DNA of 43,594 nt from a virus: the IMG/VR virus record IMGVR_UViG_3300048929_000780, positions 1-43,594 of that record, one strand, 5' to 3'. The position numbers were made by a program, and so were the translations under genes. The notes under the pieces are model-generated. The model ran no database searches. It was not told the origin of the DNA and was given only the letters and a program-made list of their open reading frames with translations. Numbering within the stretch: position 1 is the first letter of the stretch; every line of letters starts with the position of its first letter. Of the stretch, positions 33,029 to 40,543 are shown in pieces.

Positions 33029-33681
33029 CAGGCAGCCAGCTCCCGTGCCAATTCCTCCAGACGCGTCAGAATCTTCGCGTTGGCACCGGGAGCGGCTTCG
33101 ACCTTCCCAGCCAACAGAGCCACCGGATTGAAGGCCGGCGTCGCCGCGGTCAGCTGCAGCTGGTCGCTCACTTGGTCGTGCGCTAGCAGCCCCTTGCTCA
33201 GCGCGTCTGTGAGCACCGCGTTCCGGCTGGTGAGGTCGAAGCCCAGCGACGGGGTGTAGCTGGCCGGCAGGCGTGCAGCGCGCGCATCCTTCAGCAGACG
33301 GCCGTAGGTCTCAAGGAACGCGGGCCGGGCGGCGATCTTGTCGCCGGCCTGCACCAACGGCAGAGCGGTGTTCCACGCCTGCTGGGTGAGCGTGGTCCAG
33401 ACCACGGTATTGCGCTCGTCGGCCGCCTGGATGGCAACCGCCCATGCTTCATTCGGGGCCGGGTGGCCGTCGTCGATGCGCTCCAACACTGCAGCGAGGG
33501 ACAGGCGCCCCTTCAGCTCCCGGCGGCACCCGGCCAGCGCGCGCTCCAGCACCGCCATCGAGTAGCAGGACAGGTCTTGCACCATGTAGGCCGCTGCGGT
33601 CGGGCGCAGCTGGTCACCAATCACCTCGGCCGTGGCCATCAGGCCCTTGACCAGGTCTTCCTGCTCGCGGTCAGACAGCAT
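33028..33681 (-). CDS. P-like replication protein, probable helicase loader
   Basis: 217 aa from the Met at 33681. Helical, with LSCYSMAVLERALAGCRREL and LSLAAVLERIDDG segments similar to the N-terminal fold of helicase-loader proteins (G39P/P-like). It follows the O-like gene with an 11-bp overlap, as lambda P follows O. Likely brings the host DnaB to the phage origin. The family call is by position and pattern. Confidence 0.65.
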   Translation of the reverse strand: MLSDREQEDLVKGLMATAEVIGDQLRPTAAAYMVQDLSCYSMAVLERALAGCRRELKGRLSLAAVLERIDDGHPAPNEAWAVAIQAADERNTVVWTTLTQQAWNTALPLVQAGDKIAARPAFLETYGRLLKDARAARLPASYTPSLGFDLTSRNAVLTDALSKGLLAHDQVSDQLQLTAATPAFNPVALLAGKVEAAPGANAKILTRLEELARELAA

Positions 33682-34558
33682 TGGTCGGCCTCCGGCTGCG
33701 CAGCAGCTCGATCGCTTCATCGGCGGCGCTCAGGTTCGATTGGGTCTGGTCCGTTTGCTGGGCGCTGGTGGTCGTGACCTGCCGGCCAGTGGCCCACTGC
33801 GTCCGGTATGCCTCGGCCCCGGCCAGCAGCACGCCCAGGTCGTGCATCCGCTTCACGGCGTACTGCTCGTTGACGCTCAGGAACCAGCCGGCCACGTGCG
33901 CCGCCTCTTCCCGGCCCAGCCGCTTCACCAAGTCCCGCACGTTGGTGTTCACCTTGGCGTTGCGCACCGGGTCCACGCCGTGCCGCAGACGGTAGGCCGT
34001 GCGGTAGGCAGCCCACGTCTGCTTGCAGGCTTCCTGCATCTGCGCTTCGAGGGCCGCCTTGGACAGCGGCGCGGCCAGCGCCGGAACTGGCGGTTCTTCT
34101 GACGGTTCAATGGGGGTTATATGACGGTTAGGCGGCACGGGGCGCACCTCCAGCCCTGCGCCCCCTGCCTCACCCCCTGCACCGGGCGCATCCCCTCCTG
34201 CGGCAGGCGCACCCCCTGCATGGGGCGCAGCACCTGCGCCCGGTGCATCCCCCGATTTTCCGGCCTTTCGCTTGCTCTTCGAAGGGGCGGCGGACGCATC
34301 GAACCTCGCCGGGGTGACCGCATAGACGCTGCTGCTGTTGAAGCGGCGCTCGCGCGACAGCAGGCCGACCAGCTCGAGGTGATCCATTGCATCGCGCACA
34401 GCGCGCGCCGACATGCAGCAGCGCTTGGCGATGGTCCCGATGGCCGGCCAGCACACGCCGTCGTCATTGGCCTGATCGGCCAGGGAGATGAGAACAGCCT
34501 TCTGCGTAACGCTCAGGCTCTGCAGCGGCCAGCACTGGCTCATGATGATCGTGGACAT
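33671..34558 (-). CDS. O-like replication initiator
   Basis: 295 aa. The N-terminal winged-helix (HTH_36-like) domain (about 15-75: TQKAVLISLADQANDDG, SARAVRDAMDHLELVGLL) binds the origin. A Gly/Ala/Pro-rich linker follows (about 90-140) and then a C-terminal domain (about 165-265) for partner binding. The linker DNA holds repeated GC motifs that may be the origin, as in lambda O. Confidence 0.8.
   Translation of the reverse strand: MSTIIMSQCWPLQSLSVTQKAVLISLADQANDDGVCWPAIGTIAKRCCMSARAVRDAMDHLELVGLLSRERRFNSSSVYAVTPARFDASAAPSKSKRKAGKSGDAPGAGAAPHAGGAPAAGGDAPGAGGEAGGAGLEVRPVPPNRHITPIEPSEEPPVPALAAPLSKAALEAQMQEACKQTWAAYRTAYRLRHGVDPVRNAKVNTNVRDLVKRLGREEAAHVAGWFLSVNEQYAVKRMHDLGVLLAGAEAYRTQWATGRQVTTTSAQQTDQTQSNLSAADEAIELLRSRRPTNAV
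34139..34247. repeat. Repeat cluster inside the O-like gene, candidate replication origin
   Basis: GGGCGCA or its complement occurs five times (34140, 34157, 34184, 34223, 34235). Two 20-bp copies of the CACCCCCTGCA-x-x-GGGCGCA type lie at 34171 and 34210 (18 of 20 identical), and the 13-mer TGCACCGGGCGCA at 34178 is repeated inverted at 34235. Lambda-like origins lie in the same part of O. A Gly/Ala-rich coding bias could also make such repeats. Confidence 0.45.
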
Positions 34559-34561
34559 GGT

Positions 34562-34873
34562 TCAGACCGCCAGGGTGTAGTTGTCGCCTGGGGCAACAGG
34601 CCACCAGGTGCACGCGCTGCGGCCGCTGACCTCGCAGGGCTTCTTCGGGCCACGCCATGCGCGGCCGTCCTCCAGCAGCTCAGGCAAGCGGCGCGCGAGC
34701 ATGTAGCGGTCGTGGCCGGTGGCCTTGGCCAGCTCCATGCTGGTCAGCCCGGGGTGCGACCTGAGGGCGCTGGCAACGCGGTCCTGCTGGACGGTCTGCA
34801 GTCCGCTGGAAACCACGTGCGCGGCGGCCTCGTGACTGGTGCTGATATCGGTGGAGCGGGCCAGATGATTCAT
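34562..34873 (-). CDS. Small phage winged-helix-like protein
   Basis: 103 aa. The central part (RVASALRSHPGLTSMELAKATGHDRYMLARRL) looks like a winged helix; the C-terminus has a WW/Trp patch. Four-bp overlap with the CII-like gene. Probably a small DNA-binding regulator; unrecognised family. Confidence 0.6.
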   Translation of the reverse strand: MNHLARSTDISTSHEAAAHVVSSGLQTVQQDRVASALRSHPGLTSMELAKATGHDRYMLARRLPELLEDGRAWRGPKKPCEVSGRSACTWWPVAPGDNYTLAV

Positions 34874-35400
34874 CGGCGCGCCCTCCCCTTCGCTGCAGCG
34901 CGCGCCACATTGCGCTCCAAGCGGTGGGCCATCGTGCGCAGCGCGCGAGCCTCGCTCACCATCAGCGCGGCTTCGTCGCTGTCGATATGCCGGTCGCCAA
35001 TTGCATCAACGGCCGTGCCGGTGAGGCGGCCGACTCGCGTGGTGATCTCCAACAGCTTCAGCTGCACCGCGGCGATCTCGTCGGGCCAGCCGCCTTCCGG
35101 CGCCGGCGGGACCAGGTCAACGGCCATTCCGAACTGCCCGGCCAGTGCCTGCATCCACTCCAGTGCGTACTCGCTGCCGCCTGCCTTCTGCTGCATCCAC
35201 TCGGTCAGCAGCTCAGCGATCTCGATCGTGACCGATTCACCCTCGGTGCCATTGAGCTTGGAACGCAGCGTCTCCGGGTGCATGGACTTGCCACGGCGGT
35301 CTGTCAGCCATTTGGCAGCCTCGATCACACCGCCCGGCGTCTTGCGCACGGCGTTGTAGAGGCAGTCGAGCCAGTTAATCGAGGAAGTACGGCAGGTCAT
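34870..35400 (-). CDS. CII-like phage regulatory protein (CP76 family)
   Basis: 176 aa. The N-terminal ~80 residues (YNAVRKTPGGVIEAAKWLTD, ETLRSKLNGTEG) match the phage CP76/CII-type regulator domain. Located right after Cro, as lambda cII is. Probably binds DNA to influence lysis-lysogeny choice; the target is unknown. Confidence 0.75.
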   Translation of the reverse strand: MTCRTSSINWLDCLYNAVRKTPGGVIEAAKWLTDRRGKSMHPETLRSKLNGTEGESVTIEIAELLTEWMQQKAGGSEYALEWMQALAGQFGMAVDLVPPAPEGGWPDEIAAVQLKLLEITTRVGRLTGTAVDAIGDRHIDSDEAALMVSEARALRTMAHRLERNVARAAAKGRARR

Positions 35401-35509
35401 GGTTCACCTTGGGATGACGGGTGTTTCAAGGTTTCGAGCTGGCCCGTCATGGCGCACGATCTGCGTCATGGACGAATTCAATTCAGGGACGATGGCCAGG
35501 GACGGCCAA

Positions 35510-36001
35510 TCAGGCGGCGTGGACGCCGAGGTCGATACGGTCGGCGTCCGGATCGTCCGGCGCCGACGCCGCCAGCGACGGCTGCTCCTGCACTCCGAGC
35601 AGCTGCAGCACCTGCGGCAAGGCCGGGACGCTCAGCTCTTCCGGCCACGCCTCAACCTCACCGGTTGGCAGCCGCAGCACTTTGGCCAGATGCGCGTCGG
35701 TCTTGAGGCCCAGCTTCGCCCGCAGCGCGCGCTTGCTCATTCGCGTATCGACGAGGGTCCGAACGGCCTGTCGAACGGTGAGATTTGGTGCATCAGAGTC
35801 AGGCCAAATGTCCGGGCGCAAATCGTTAAGCGAGACAGCTGCGCCACTTTCGACGTGGAGCAACCTCACCAAGCCGCCGTCGAATCGCTGCCCCTTGCTC
35901 AGCGCCTTACGCAGATAACCGATGGAAGTGCCGGCTCGTTTGGCGAATGCAGCCTGTTCGGCCGGAACCAGAGTGCTGAGGTAGGTGCGAAGAGTGTCCA
36001 T
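35510..36001 (-). CDS. Cro-like regulator (YdaS-type helix-turn-helix)
   Basis: 163 aa. The N-terminal HTH (LVPAEQAAFAKRAGTSIGYL, RKALSKGQRF) is of the YdaS/Cro type; the C-terminus is Pro/Asp-rich. Divergent from C1 across the operator region. Its promoter (TTGACT, 16 bp, TAATTT at 36008-36035) puts the transcription start almost at the ATG, so the mRNA may be leaderless. Confidence 0.8.
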   Translation of the reverse strand: MDTLRTYLSTLVPAEQAAFAKRAGTSIGYLRKALSKGQRFDGGLVRLLHVESGAAVSLNDLRPDIWPDSDAPNLTVRQAVRTLVDTRMSKRALRAKLGLKTDAHLAKVLRLPTGEVEAWPEELSVPALPQVLQLLGVQEQPSLAASAPDDPDADRIDLGVHAA

Positions 36002-36007
36002 ACCGGT

Positions 36008-36063
36008 AAATTACCATATGGTAAAGCTCAGTCAATACCATTTGGTACATTACCCTCTGGTAT
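36008..36063. promoter_or_regulatory. Switch region: three repressor operators and the Cro promoter
   Basis: Dyad sites TTACCATATGGTAA (36011-36024), ATACCATTTGGTAC (36035-36048) and TTACCCTCTGGTAT (36050-36063) share the half-site TACC...GGTA. On the minus strand TTGACT (36030-36035) and TAATTT (36008-36013), 16 bp apart, form a promoter for Cro; one operator fills its spacer and another abuts its -35. A plus-strand promoter for C1 should lie here but is not clear. Confidence 0.85.
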
Positions 36064-36077
36064 CGGACACTCGCCGG

Positions 36078-36782
36078 ATGACTAAGGCCGACACTCCGAT
36101 CGTTGCGCTTCGCCGGGCCAAACTGCGCAAGTGGATTGAAGATCACCACGCAGGCATCCAGGCGCAGTTCGTGACGAACACCGGGATCAACCAGGGTGAG
36201 CTATCAGGGCTACTTGGTAAGAAGTCGTTTGGCGAGAAGCGCGCCGCCTCACTAGAGGCTGCAGCTGGTATGCCTGCCGGCTACCTGAGCCAAGAAGGAC
36301 TTATAGACGACCTGATCGATATCAGCCGCGTCGCACCGGTCTTAGAGACTGAGACGCGTCCGGGCTATGTTCGCTTCGACGTTTTCGAAGGGGGCGCAGG
36401 GATGGGTGCAGGATTGGTGAACCAGGACTACCCCGAGGTGGTGCAGACGATCGAGGTGGCCGAGTGGGAGGTTCGCCGGAAGCTGGGATACCTGCCAAAG
36501 CCCGGCCGGATTCAACTGATCACCGGTCGTGGGCCTTCGATGAAGCCCAAGCTCGAGGACGGGGACATCATCTGGATCGACACGAGCTGCAACTACTTCG
36601 ATGGAGACGACTACTACCTGATCAACATAGGTGGCGAGACGCAGATCAAGATGCTGCAGAAGCGCGGAGACGGCATGTACGTGGTTAGCATCAATCCCGA
36701 CTTCCCCACGTACCGATCCGACGAAGGTGAAGTCAGCATCCTCGGGAAGGCCCTGATACACGCCGGACTCCGGCGCTTCTGA
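36078..36782 (+). CDS. C1-type prophage repressor (S24/LexA-like)
   Basis: 234 aa from ATG 36078. An N-terminal HTH (about 10-65: FVTNTGINQGELSGLLGKKS) and a C-terminal S24 peptidase-like domain with catalytic Ser154 (GRGPSMKPKL) and Lys191 (QIKMLQKR). Possible cleavage sites are Ala-Gly at 107-108 or 111-112. RecA would trigger self-cleavage and induction. The upstream operators and the second set at 37896 are its likely targets. No ribosome site is seen, so translation may be leaderless. Confidence 0.92.
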   Translation: MTKADTPIVALRRAKLRKWIEDHHAGIQAQFVTNTGINQGELSGLLGKKSFGEKRAASLEAAAGMPAGYLSQEGLIDDLIDISRVAPVLETETRPGYVRFDVFEGGAGMGAGLVNQDYPEVVQTIEVAEWEVRRKLGYLPKPGRIQLITGRGPSMKPKLEDGDIIWIDTSCNYFDGDDYYLINIGGETQIKMLQKRGDGMYVVSINPDFPTYRSDEGEVSILGKALIHAGLRRF

Positions 36783-36810
36783 CGGACCCGCTCGAACTTG
36801 GGCCAGGCAT

Positions 36811-36837
36811 AAAAAAGCCCCGCCGAAGCGGGGCTTT
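36811..36837. terminator. Bidirectional terminator between C1 and the 60-aa gene
   Basis: GCCCCGC / GCGGGGC stem with a 4-5 nt loop. T run of six on the minus strand, shorter on the plus strand; separates the convergent genes. Confidence 0.8.
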
Positions 36838-36859
36838 CAGAGACGACACGGCGCGCGGA

Positions 36860-37042
36860 TCACGCAGCTCGCTTAGCCTCAACGTATTCAGAAGCTACAG
36901 ACGAGAACCAAGAGATCCCCTTTGCGTCGTCACCCATCTGGGATAGGCGGGCCTCAAACGCGCCAGCAAGGCTTTCAGTCAACTCGTCCTTAATGGCGAG
37001 AAAGCCCGCGTGGTCCATATGGACACAGCCGAACTTAGCCAT
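36860..37042 (-). CDS. Small accessory protein in the immunity region
   Basis: 60 aa, preceded by AGAGGAAT and a strong promoter at 37120-37148. Helical (LAIKDELTESLAGAFEARL). No recognised domain. Convergent with C1, where lambdoid phages keep lysogenically expressed genes, so it may act in the lysogen. Confidence 0.65.
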   Translation of the reverse strand: MAKFGCVHMDHAGFLAIKDELTESLAGAFEARLSQMGDDAKGISWFSSVASEYVEAKRAA

Positions 37043-37116
37043 GGCAATTCCTCTCTATGTAAATGTGAACTTGGGCGGAGGCCCGATAAATCCTGGGCAG
37101 GATGCCTCCGGCGGTC

Positions 37117-37148
37117 CTTAGGGTAACCTAAGTGAAAATGCGTGTCAA
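37117..37148 (-). promoter_or_regulatory. Promoter with dyad operator for the 60-aa gene
   Basis: On the minus strand TTGACA (37143-37148), 17 bp, TACCCT (37120-37125). A perfect 6-4-6 dyad CTTAGGTTACCCTAAG (37117-37132) covers the -10. Different from the C1 operators, so another regulator should act here. Confidence 0.7.
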
Positions 37149-37168
37149 CGGACAAGCCTATTCAGGTG

Positions 37169-37750
37169 TCAGCTTGCTGTTCCAACCAGCTGAAGATGGG
37201 TGCCGTCAGCGCCAGGCTTCTTAGACACCATGAGCCAGTTGCCGTGGCTTTTAACATCATAGTGTTCAGAGTACTTATCTACGCTGAAGATGGCAGTGGC
37301 CACCGCAGTCATAAATTGCGCATCCAGCGGGAAAGCAGTGTGAATTTTTAGTTGCCGCGATGGGAAGACTCCGTACGTGAGGCTCAGACAGCCAACAATC
37401 GCTGTGGCTGCAATCCAAGCCAGCGCCGCATAGTTCGGCTCTGAGTCGGCCAAGTTCAGATCCGGCTGAACGTAAACGTCCAACATGCGGATTTCACTTT
37501 TTGCCTTTGCATGAGAGACGACCAGCAAGGCGGATGCGTACTCAACGCCCTCTTCTACTACCGCACACAGGCAACCACCACCGTCACCCATGTTCACATC
37601 ACCGTGCACAGTTCGCTCGGTGTATTCGAGACCAGCGGTGTAATACGTGGCGCTGACGTTCTCTTGATTGCTATTGATCTGCGAAAGCCACGCGCCCTTC
37701 GTCACGTCGAAAAGAGCTGGCTGTACATGGTCGACAAACTTGTACTTCAT
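37169..37750 (-). CDS. Accessory protein with central hydrophobic segment, unknown
   Basis: 193 aa; a G-rich run (GGGGGGG) lies just before the ATG and may serve as ribosome site. A soluble N-terminal part with DGGGCLCAVVEEG, a hydrophobic span near 105-120 (AALAWIAATAIVGCL) and a polar C-terminal part ending QLVGTAS. GC is lower than in the structural genes. Located between C1 and the rightward early promoter, opposite in direction, a common site for phage-exclusion genes. No family recognised. Confidence 0.6.
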   Translation of the reverse strand: MKYKFVDHVQPALFDVTKGAWLSQINSNQENVSATYYTAGLEYTERTVHGDVNMGDGGGCLCAVVEEGVEYASALLVVSHAKAKSEIRMLDVYVQPDLNLADSEPNYAALAWIAATAIVGCLSLTYGVFPSRQLKIHTAFPLDAQFMTAVATAIFSVDKYSEHYDVKSHGNWLMVSKKPGADGTHLQLVGTAS

Positions 37751-37895
37751 GAATCCCCCCCCTGGAAGCAGCGCCTTCCTGGCGCGCGTAAAGAATACAA
37801 GGCCAACGCCTTTCCCGATGTAGGGATTTTCCTACCCCTCGCCCCAGGGGTTAAATGAACGAAATTGATATCCGTTCAGCTATGGCGCGGGTGGT

Positions 37896-37936
37896 TTACC
37901 TTTTGGTATTGACACAACTTTACCATTTGGTAATCT
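37896..37936 (+). promoter_or_regulatory. Second repressor-controlled promoter (PL-like) with two operators
   Basis: Dyads TTACCTTTTGGTAT (37896-37909) and TTACCATTTGGTAA (37920-37933) match the C1-region operators. TTGACA (37909-37914), 16 bp, TAATCT (37931-37936) is the same layout as the Cro promoter. It drives the rightward early operon from 37989. Confidence 0.9.
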
Positions 37937-37988
37937 CACTTCCGTCGCCCCAGTAACAGCCCATCCGGGCCGGGGCACGGAGACTTCC

Positions 37989-38240
37989 ATGGCCTGCTTC
38001 ATCGTCAGCGCGCGCGCCCACCCAGTCGTGGAAGCCCGCCCCAGTACCGCCACCGTCGTCATCAAAGCCGGTGACGTCATCGTCAGCCTCTCCCCCGATG
38101 AGGCCACCCAGCTCTGCAAAGACCTCGCCCACGCCGCGATGGCGCTGAGCCGCACCGCCCGCGCGCGCCGCGGCATGGTGCCCGCCGGTGGCATCGAGAC
38201 TGCCCGTGGCCACGCCGGCCTGGCTGAGGTGGCGGCGTGA
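37989..38240 (+). CDS. Early operon protein 1, unknown
   Basis: 83 aa, first gene after the rightward promoter. A beta-rich start (TATVVIKAGDVIVSLS), then a helical half and a basic patch. The next gene starts in its stop (GTGA). Function unknown. Confidence 0.7.
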   Translation: MACFIVSARAHPVVEARPSTATVVIKAGDVIVSLSPDEATQLCKDLAHAAMALSRTARARRGMVPAGGIETARGHAGLAEVAA

Positions 38241-38461
38241 GCGCCTTCTACCTTGGGGACCGCGTACGGATCGGGGCTAGCGATTACGACCTGGCGGAAG
38301 ACCCGAACCTTGCTGTCGGGTCCACTGCAACCGTAGTGGGCGTTGAGCAGGGCGCTTGCCTTATTCGAACTGACGAAGGACCGCGCCACACGCTGGAGCG
38401 CGGCGAGGGATGGTGCTTCTACGAAGACGAGCTTGAGCTGCTCGAAGGCGGTGCCGCATGA
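38237..38461 (+). CDS. Early operon protein 2, unknown (SH3-like?)
   Basis: 74 aa, GTG start overlapping the previous stop. Beta-strand pattern AFYLGDRVRIG...TATVVGVEQGACLIR suggests a small barrel. Acidic end. Unrecognised. Confidence 0.6.
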   Translation: MSAFYLGDRVRIGASDYDLAEDPNLAVGSTATVVGVEQGACLIRTDEGPRHTLERGEGWCFYEDELELLEGGAA

Positions 38462-38694
38462 GCGCCGTCATCCTCCAGTTCCCCACCAACACCGCCCTGC
38501 GCGCCAACGGCGCAGGCCTGGCCGTGGCGATCGCTGCCAAGCGCATGGGCTACCGGCCGCACCACATCGCCCGGGCCGCCGCACTCGCCCGGCGCGAGGT
38601 GCTGGACGGCCACAAGAGCGCTGGCCGCGCCGTCGCCGACATGACCCGCGACCTGTCCCGCGCCGCCCGCAGCCACACGCTGGGGGACGCATGA
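38458..38694 (+). CDS. Early operon protein 3, unknown
   Basis: 78 aa, basic and Ala/Arg-rich helical (LAVAIAAKRMGYRPHHIARA). ATGA overlap on both sides. May bind nucleic acid; no family known. Confidence 0.65.
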   Translation: MSAVILQFPTNTALRANGAGLAVAIAAKRMGYRPHHIARAAALARREVLDGHKSAGRAVADMTRDLSRAARSHTLGDA

Positions 38695-38825
38695 GCGGGA
38701 TCGACTTCGCCTTCGGGCTGATCGTTGGCTTCGCCGCCGGTGCCCTCGTGGTCACCGCCTGGCTGCAGCGGCGCGAGGAAGAGCATTTCGCCGCCCTGAT
38801 GGAGCAGATCCGATGCGCGGGGTGA
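38691..38825 (+). CDS. Early operon protein 4, 44-aa single-pass membrane protein
   Basis: 44 aa, ATG at 38691 overlapping the previous stop. One membrane segment (FAFGLIVGFAAGALVVTAW) followed by a charged end. Too small for most gene finders; supported by tight packing with neighbours. Confidence 0.6.
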   Translation: MSGIDFAFGLIVGFAAGALVVTAWLQRREEEHFAALMEQIRCAG

Positions 38826-38995
38826 TTCGCCACTGGCGCGCCGGCGGGCTGGTGCTGCTGAGCGCCCTGCTCGCGGCCGTCGCCTTCGCCATGGCCTGGG
38901 CCGGCATCGAAGACACCGGCGTCTACTTGCTCATGGGCGCCCTGCTCTGCGCCACCCAGGTGCCCGATGCGTGGAGGCGCGGTCGCGATGGCTGA
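38813..38995 (+). CDS. Early operon protein 5, small two-segment membrane protein
   Basis: 60 aa, overlapping both neighbours. Two membrane segments (LVLLSALLAAVAFAMAWA and TGVYLLMGALLCATQ) with basic ends. Unknown. Confidence 0.65.
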   Translation: MRGVIRHWRAGGLVLLSALLAAVAFAMAWAGIEDTGVYLLMGALLCATQVPDAWRRGRDG

Positions 38996-39527
38996 TACCA
39001 CCGTCGCCTCCACCGTGCGCGCCATGCGCCGTGCAGGCGCCGCCGGCGAACCAGTGCCGGCAGAGGTCGCCGCTGCCTGGGCAAGGGTCTTCATGGAGCA
39101 GCTGTATGGCTCGCAGAAGCCGGTCCGGTACGAGTGCCGGCTGCGCGGCAGCAGAGAGCCTTGGGAAGAGGCCAAGCTCGAGGACGTGGCCAACCCGCGC
39201 CGTCGGAATCTGACCATCCGCGCGCTCTACCTGCACCCGCCGGTCGGAAAGCAGGAGCATCGGTGGCCGCCCGGAAGCAATGGTGACGGCCGATGTCTGG
39301 ACTGCGACGAAGCCGAATGGCTCGCAGGACCGGACTGCCGGCCGCACGCTCCGCTCCGCGACCACCGCTCATCCATGCCCTTCCGCATCACCTGGCTGAT
39401 CGAACCACTCGAAAAGCTCCAGTACCTGACCAAGTTCCTCAGCCCGCTCGAACGCGCCAAGTGGCGCAACGAAACCACCTACTTCATCGACCGCATCAGA
39501 GACCACGAGAAGGGAAGCCAGCCATGA
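38988..39527 (+). CDS. Early operon protein 6, unknown
   Basis: 179 aa from ATG 38988. Helical N-terminus, a Cys/Trp-containing middle (CLDCDEAEWLAGPDC) that could bind metal, and a C-terminal part MPFRITWLIEPLEKLQYL that could be a separate domain. Unrecognised. Confidence 0.65.
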   Translation: MADTTVASTVRAMRRAGAAGEPVPAEVAAAWARVFMEQLYGSQKPVRYECRLRGSREPWEEAKLEDVANPRRRNLTIRALYLHPPVGKQEHRWPPGSNGDGRCLDCDEAEWLAGPDCRPHAPLRDHRSSMPFRITWLIEPLEKLQYLTKFLSPLERAKWRNETTYFIDRIRDHEKGSQP

Positions 39528-39856
39528 CGACCGACAAGTGCAACGACACCCCGACCCCTGCCGAGATCCGCATCTGGGAGGTCAGCGACTGCGAATGGTT
39601 CGCCGGGGCTGGCGATGCCGCCGCCATCTTGGCCGCCTACATGGACCACACGCGACTGGACGAAGACGAAGCCACCTCGAACGGCCAGTACCCACGCCTG
39701 CTCACTGACGCCGAGCTGGACAGCATGACCTACACGTACACCGATGAGGACGAGCTGCCCACCGAGCAGGCCACGTTCCGCACGGCGCTGGAGCGCGCGA
39801 TCGCCAATGGAGAGGCCGCAGAAGCACCCTCCCTCTTCGCCACGACGGAGTTCTGA
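39524..39856 (+). CDS. Early operon protein 7, acidic, unknown
   Basis: 110 aa, ATG inside the previous stop. Strongly acidic (TDEDELPTEQ); a DNA-mimic role is conceivable but unproven. Contains EIRIWEVSDCEWFAGAGD. Confidence 0.65.
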   Translation: MTTDKCNDTPTPAEIRIWEVSDCEWFAGAGDAAAILAAYMDHTRLDEDEATSNGQYPRLLTDAELDSMTYTYTDEDELPTEQATFRTALERAIANGEAAEAPSLFATTEF

Positions 39857-39858
39857 GT

Positions 39859-40095
39859 ATGTCGACCGCGAAGCCAACCATCCGCACCACCACTCGTGCG
39901 CTCGTGCAGGTCACCGTCGAAGTGCCTTGCGGCTCTTGGGGCACCGGCTGCGAACTGTCGCAGGTATACCGCCAAGCAGCGGAAGGGGCGACCGGCAAGC
40001 TGCGGCGCTTGTTGGTGAACGATGGCATCCGAATCGTGGGTGTCGCGTCGATCAAGGCGATCACCACCAACACGGAGGCCACGACCAATGGCTGA
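39859..40095 (+). CDS. Early operon protein 8, unknown
   Basis: 78 aa, ATG two nt after the previous stop. Beta-strand start with CGSWGTGC motif and a basic middle. Eight-bp overlap with the next gene (ATGGCTGA). Confidence 0.65.
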   Translation: MSTAKPTIRTTTRALVQVTVEVPCGSWGTGCELSQVYRQAAEGATGKLRRLLVNDGIRIVGVASIKAITTNTEATTNG

Positions 40096-40543
40096 TATCG
40101 AACAGCACTCTGCCGCCGACGTCCCGGCTGACCAGCTGAGCGTCCTGCGCCACACTCTGGGCGTCGGCGAGGATGGCTGCGCCCCCAGCTACCGCAATCA
40201 CTTTGTCACCGGCGAAGGCGGCCGCGATCACGCGCTATGCATGGCGCTCGTGGCCGCTGGATTGATGACCAGGCACAGCGGCAACGCCCTGACGGGCGGC
40301 AGTGACGTGTTCGGCGCGACCAACGCGGGTCGACTTGCCGCTGCGGGCACGCCACCGAAGCTCAGCCGCAGTCAGCAGCGCTATCGCGAGTACCTGCGTA
40401 CCGACAGCAACTTGTCTTTCATCGACTGGCTGCGTTCTCCCTACTGCCCGAAGTTCGCCACCCTGGCCACCGTTAAGCCGCCGGGTGACCTGCGGACGAA
40501 GATCCGCCCCGTCGCTGAACTGAAGAAATGCACCAATGGCTGA
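40088..40543 (+). CDS. Early operon protein 9, unknown, paralogue of the interrupted gene beside it
   Basis: 151 aa from ATG 40088. Helical with a Cys/His-containing middle (GRDHALCMALVAAGL) and a distinct C-terminal tail (LATVKPPGDLRTKIRPV). The same tail recurs 0.9 kb downstream (41396-41480), as part of a disrupted gene. Unrecognised family. Confidence 0.7.
   Translation: MADIEQHSAADVPADQLSVLRHTLGVGEDGCAPSYRNHFVTGEGGRDHALCMALVAAGLMTRHSGNALTGGSDVFGATNAGRLAAAGTPPKLSRSQQRYREYLRTDSNLSFIDWLRSPYCPKFATLATVKPPGDLRTKIRPVAELKKCTNG

Noticed and set aside
34171-34247. CRISPR-like repeat array
   Set aside because: Repeats are short, irregular and inside a coding gene; no spacer pattern and no cas genes in the window.
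36001-36008. TACCGGTA as a sixth C1 operator
   Set aside because: The half-sites touch with no 4-bp spacer, unlike the other five sites, and it overlaps the Cro start codon.
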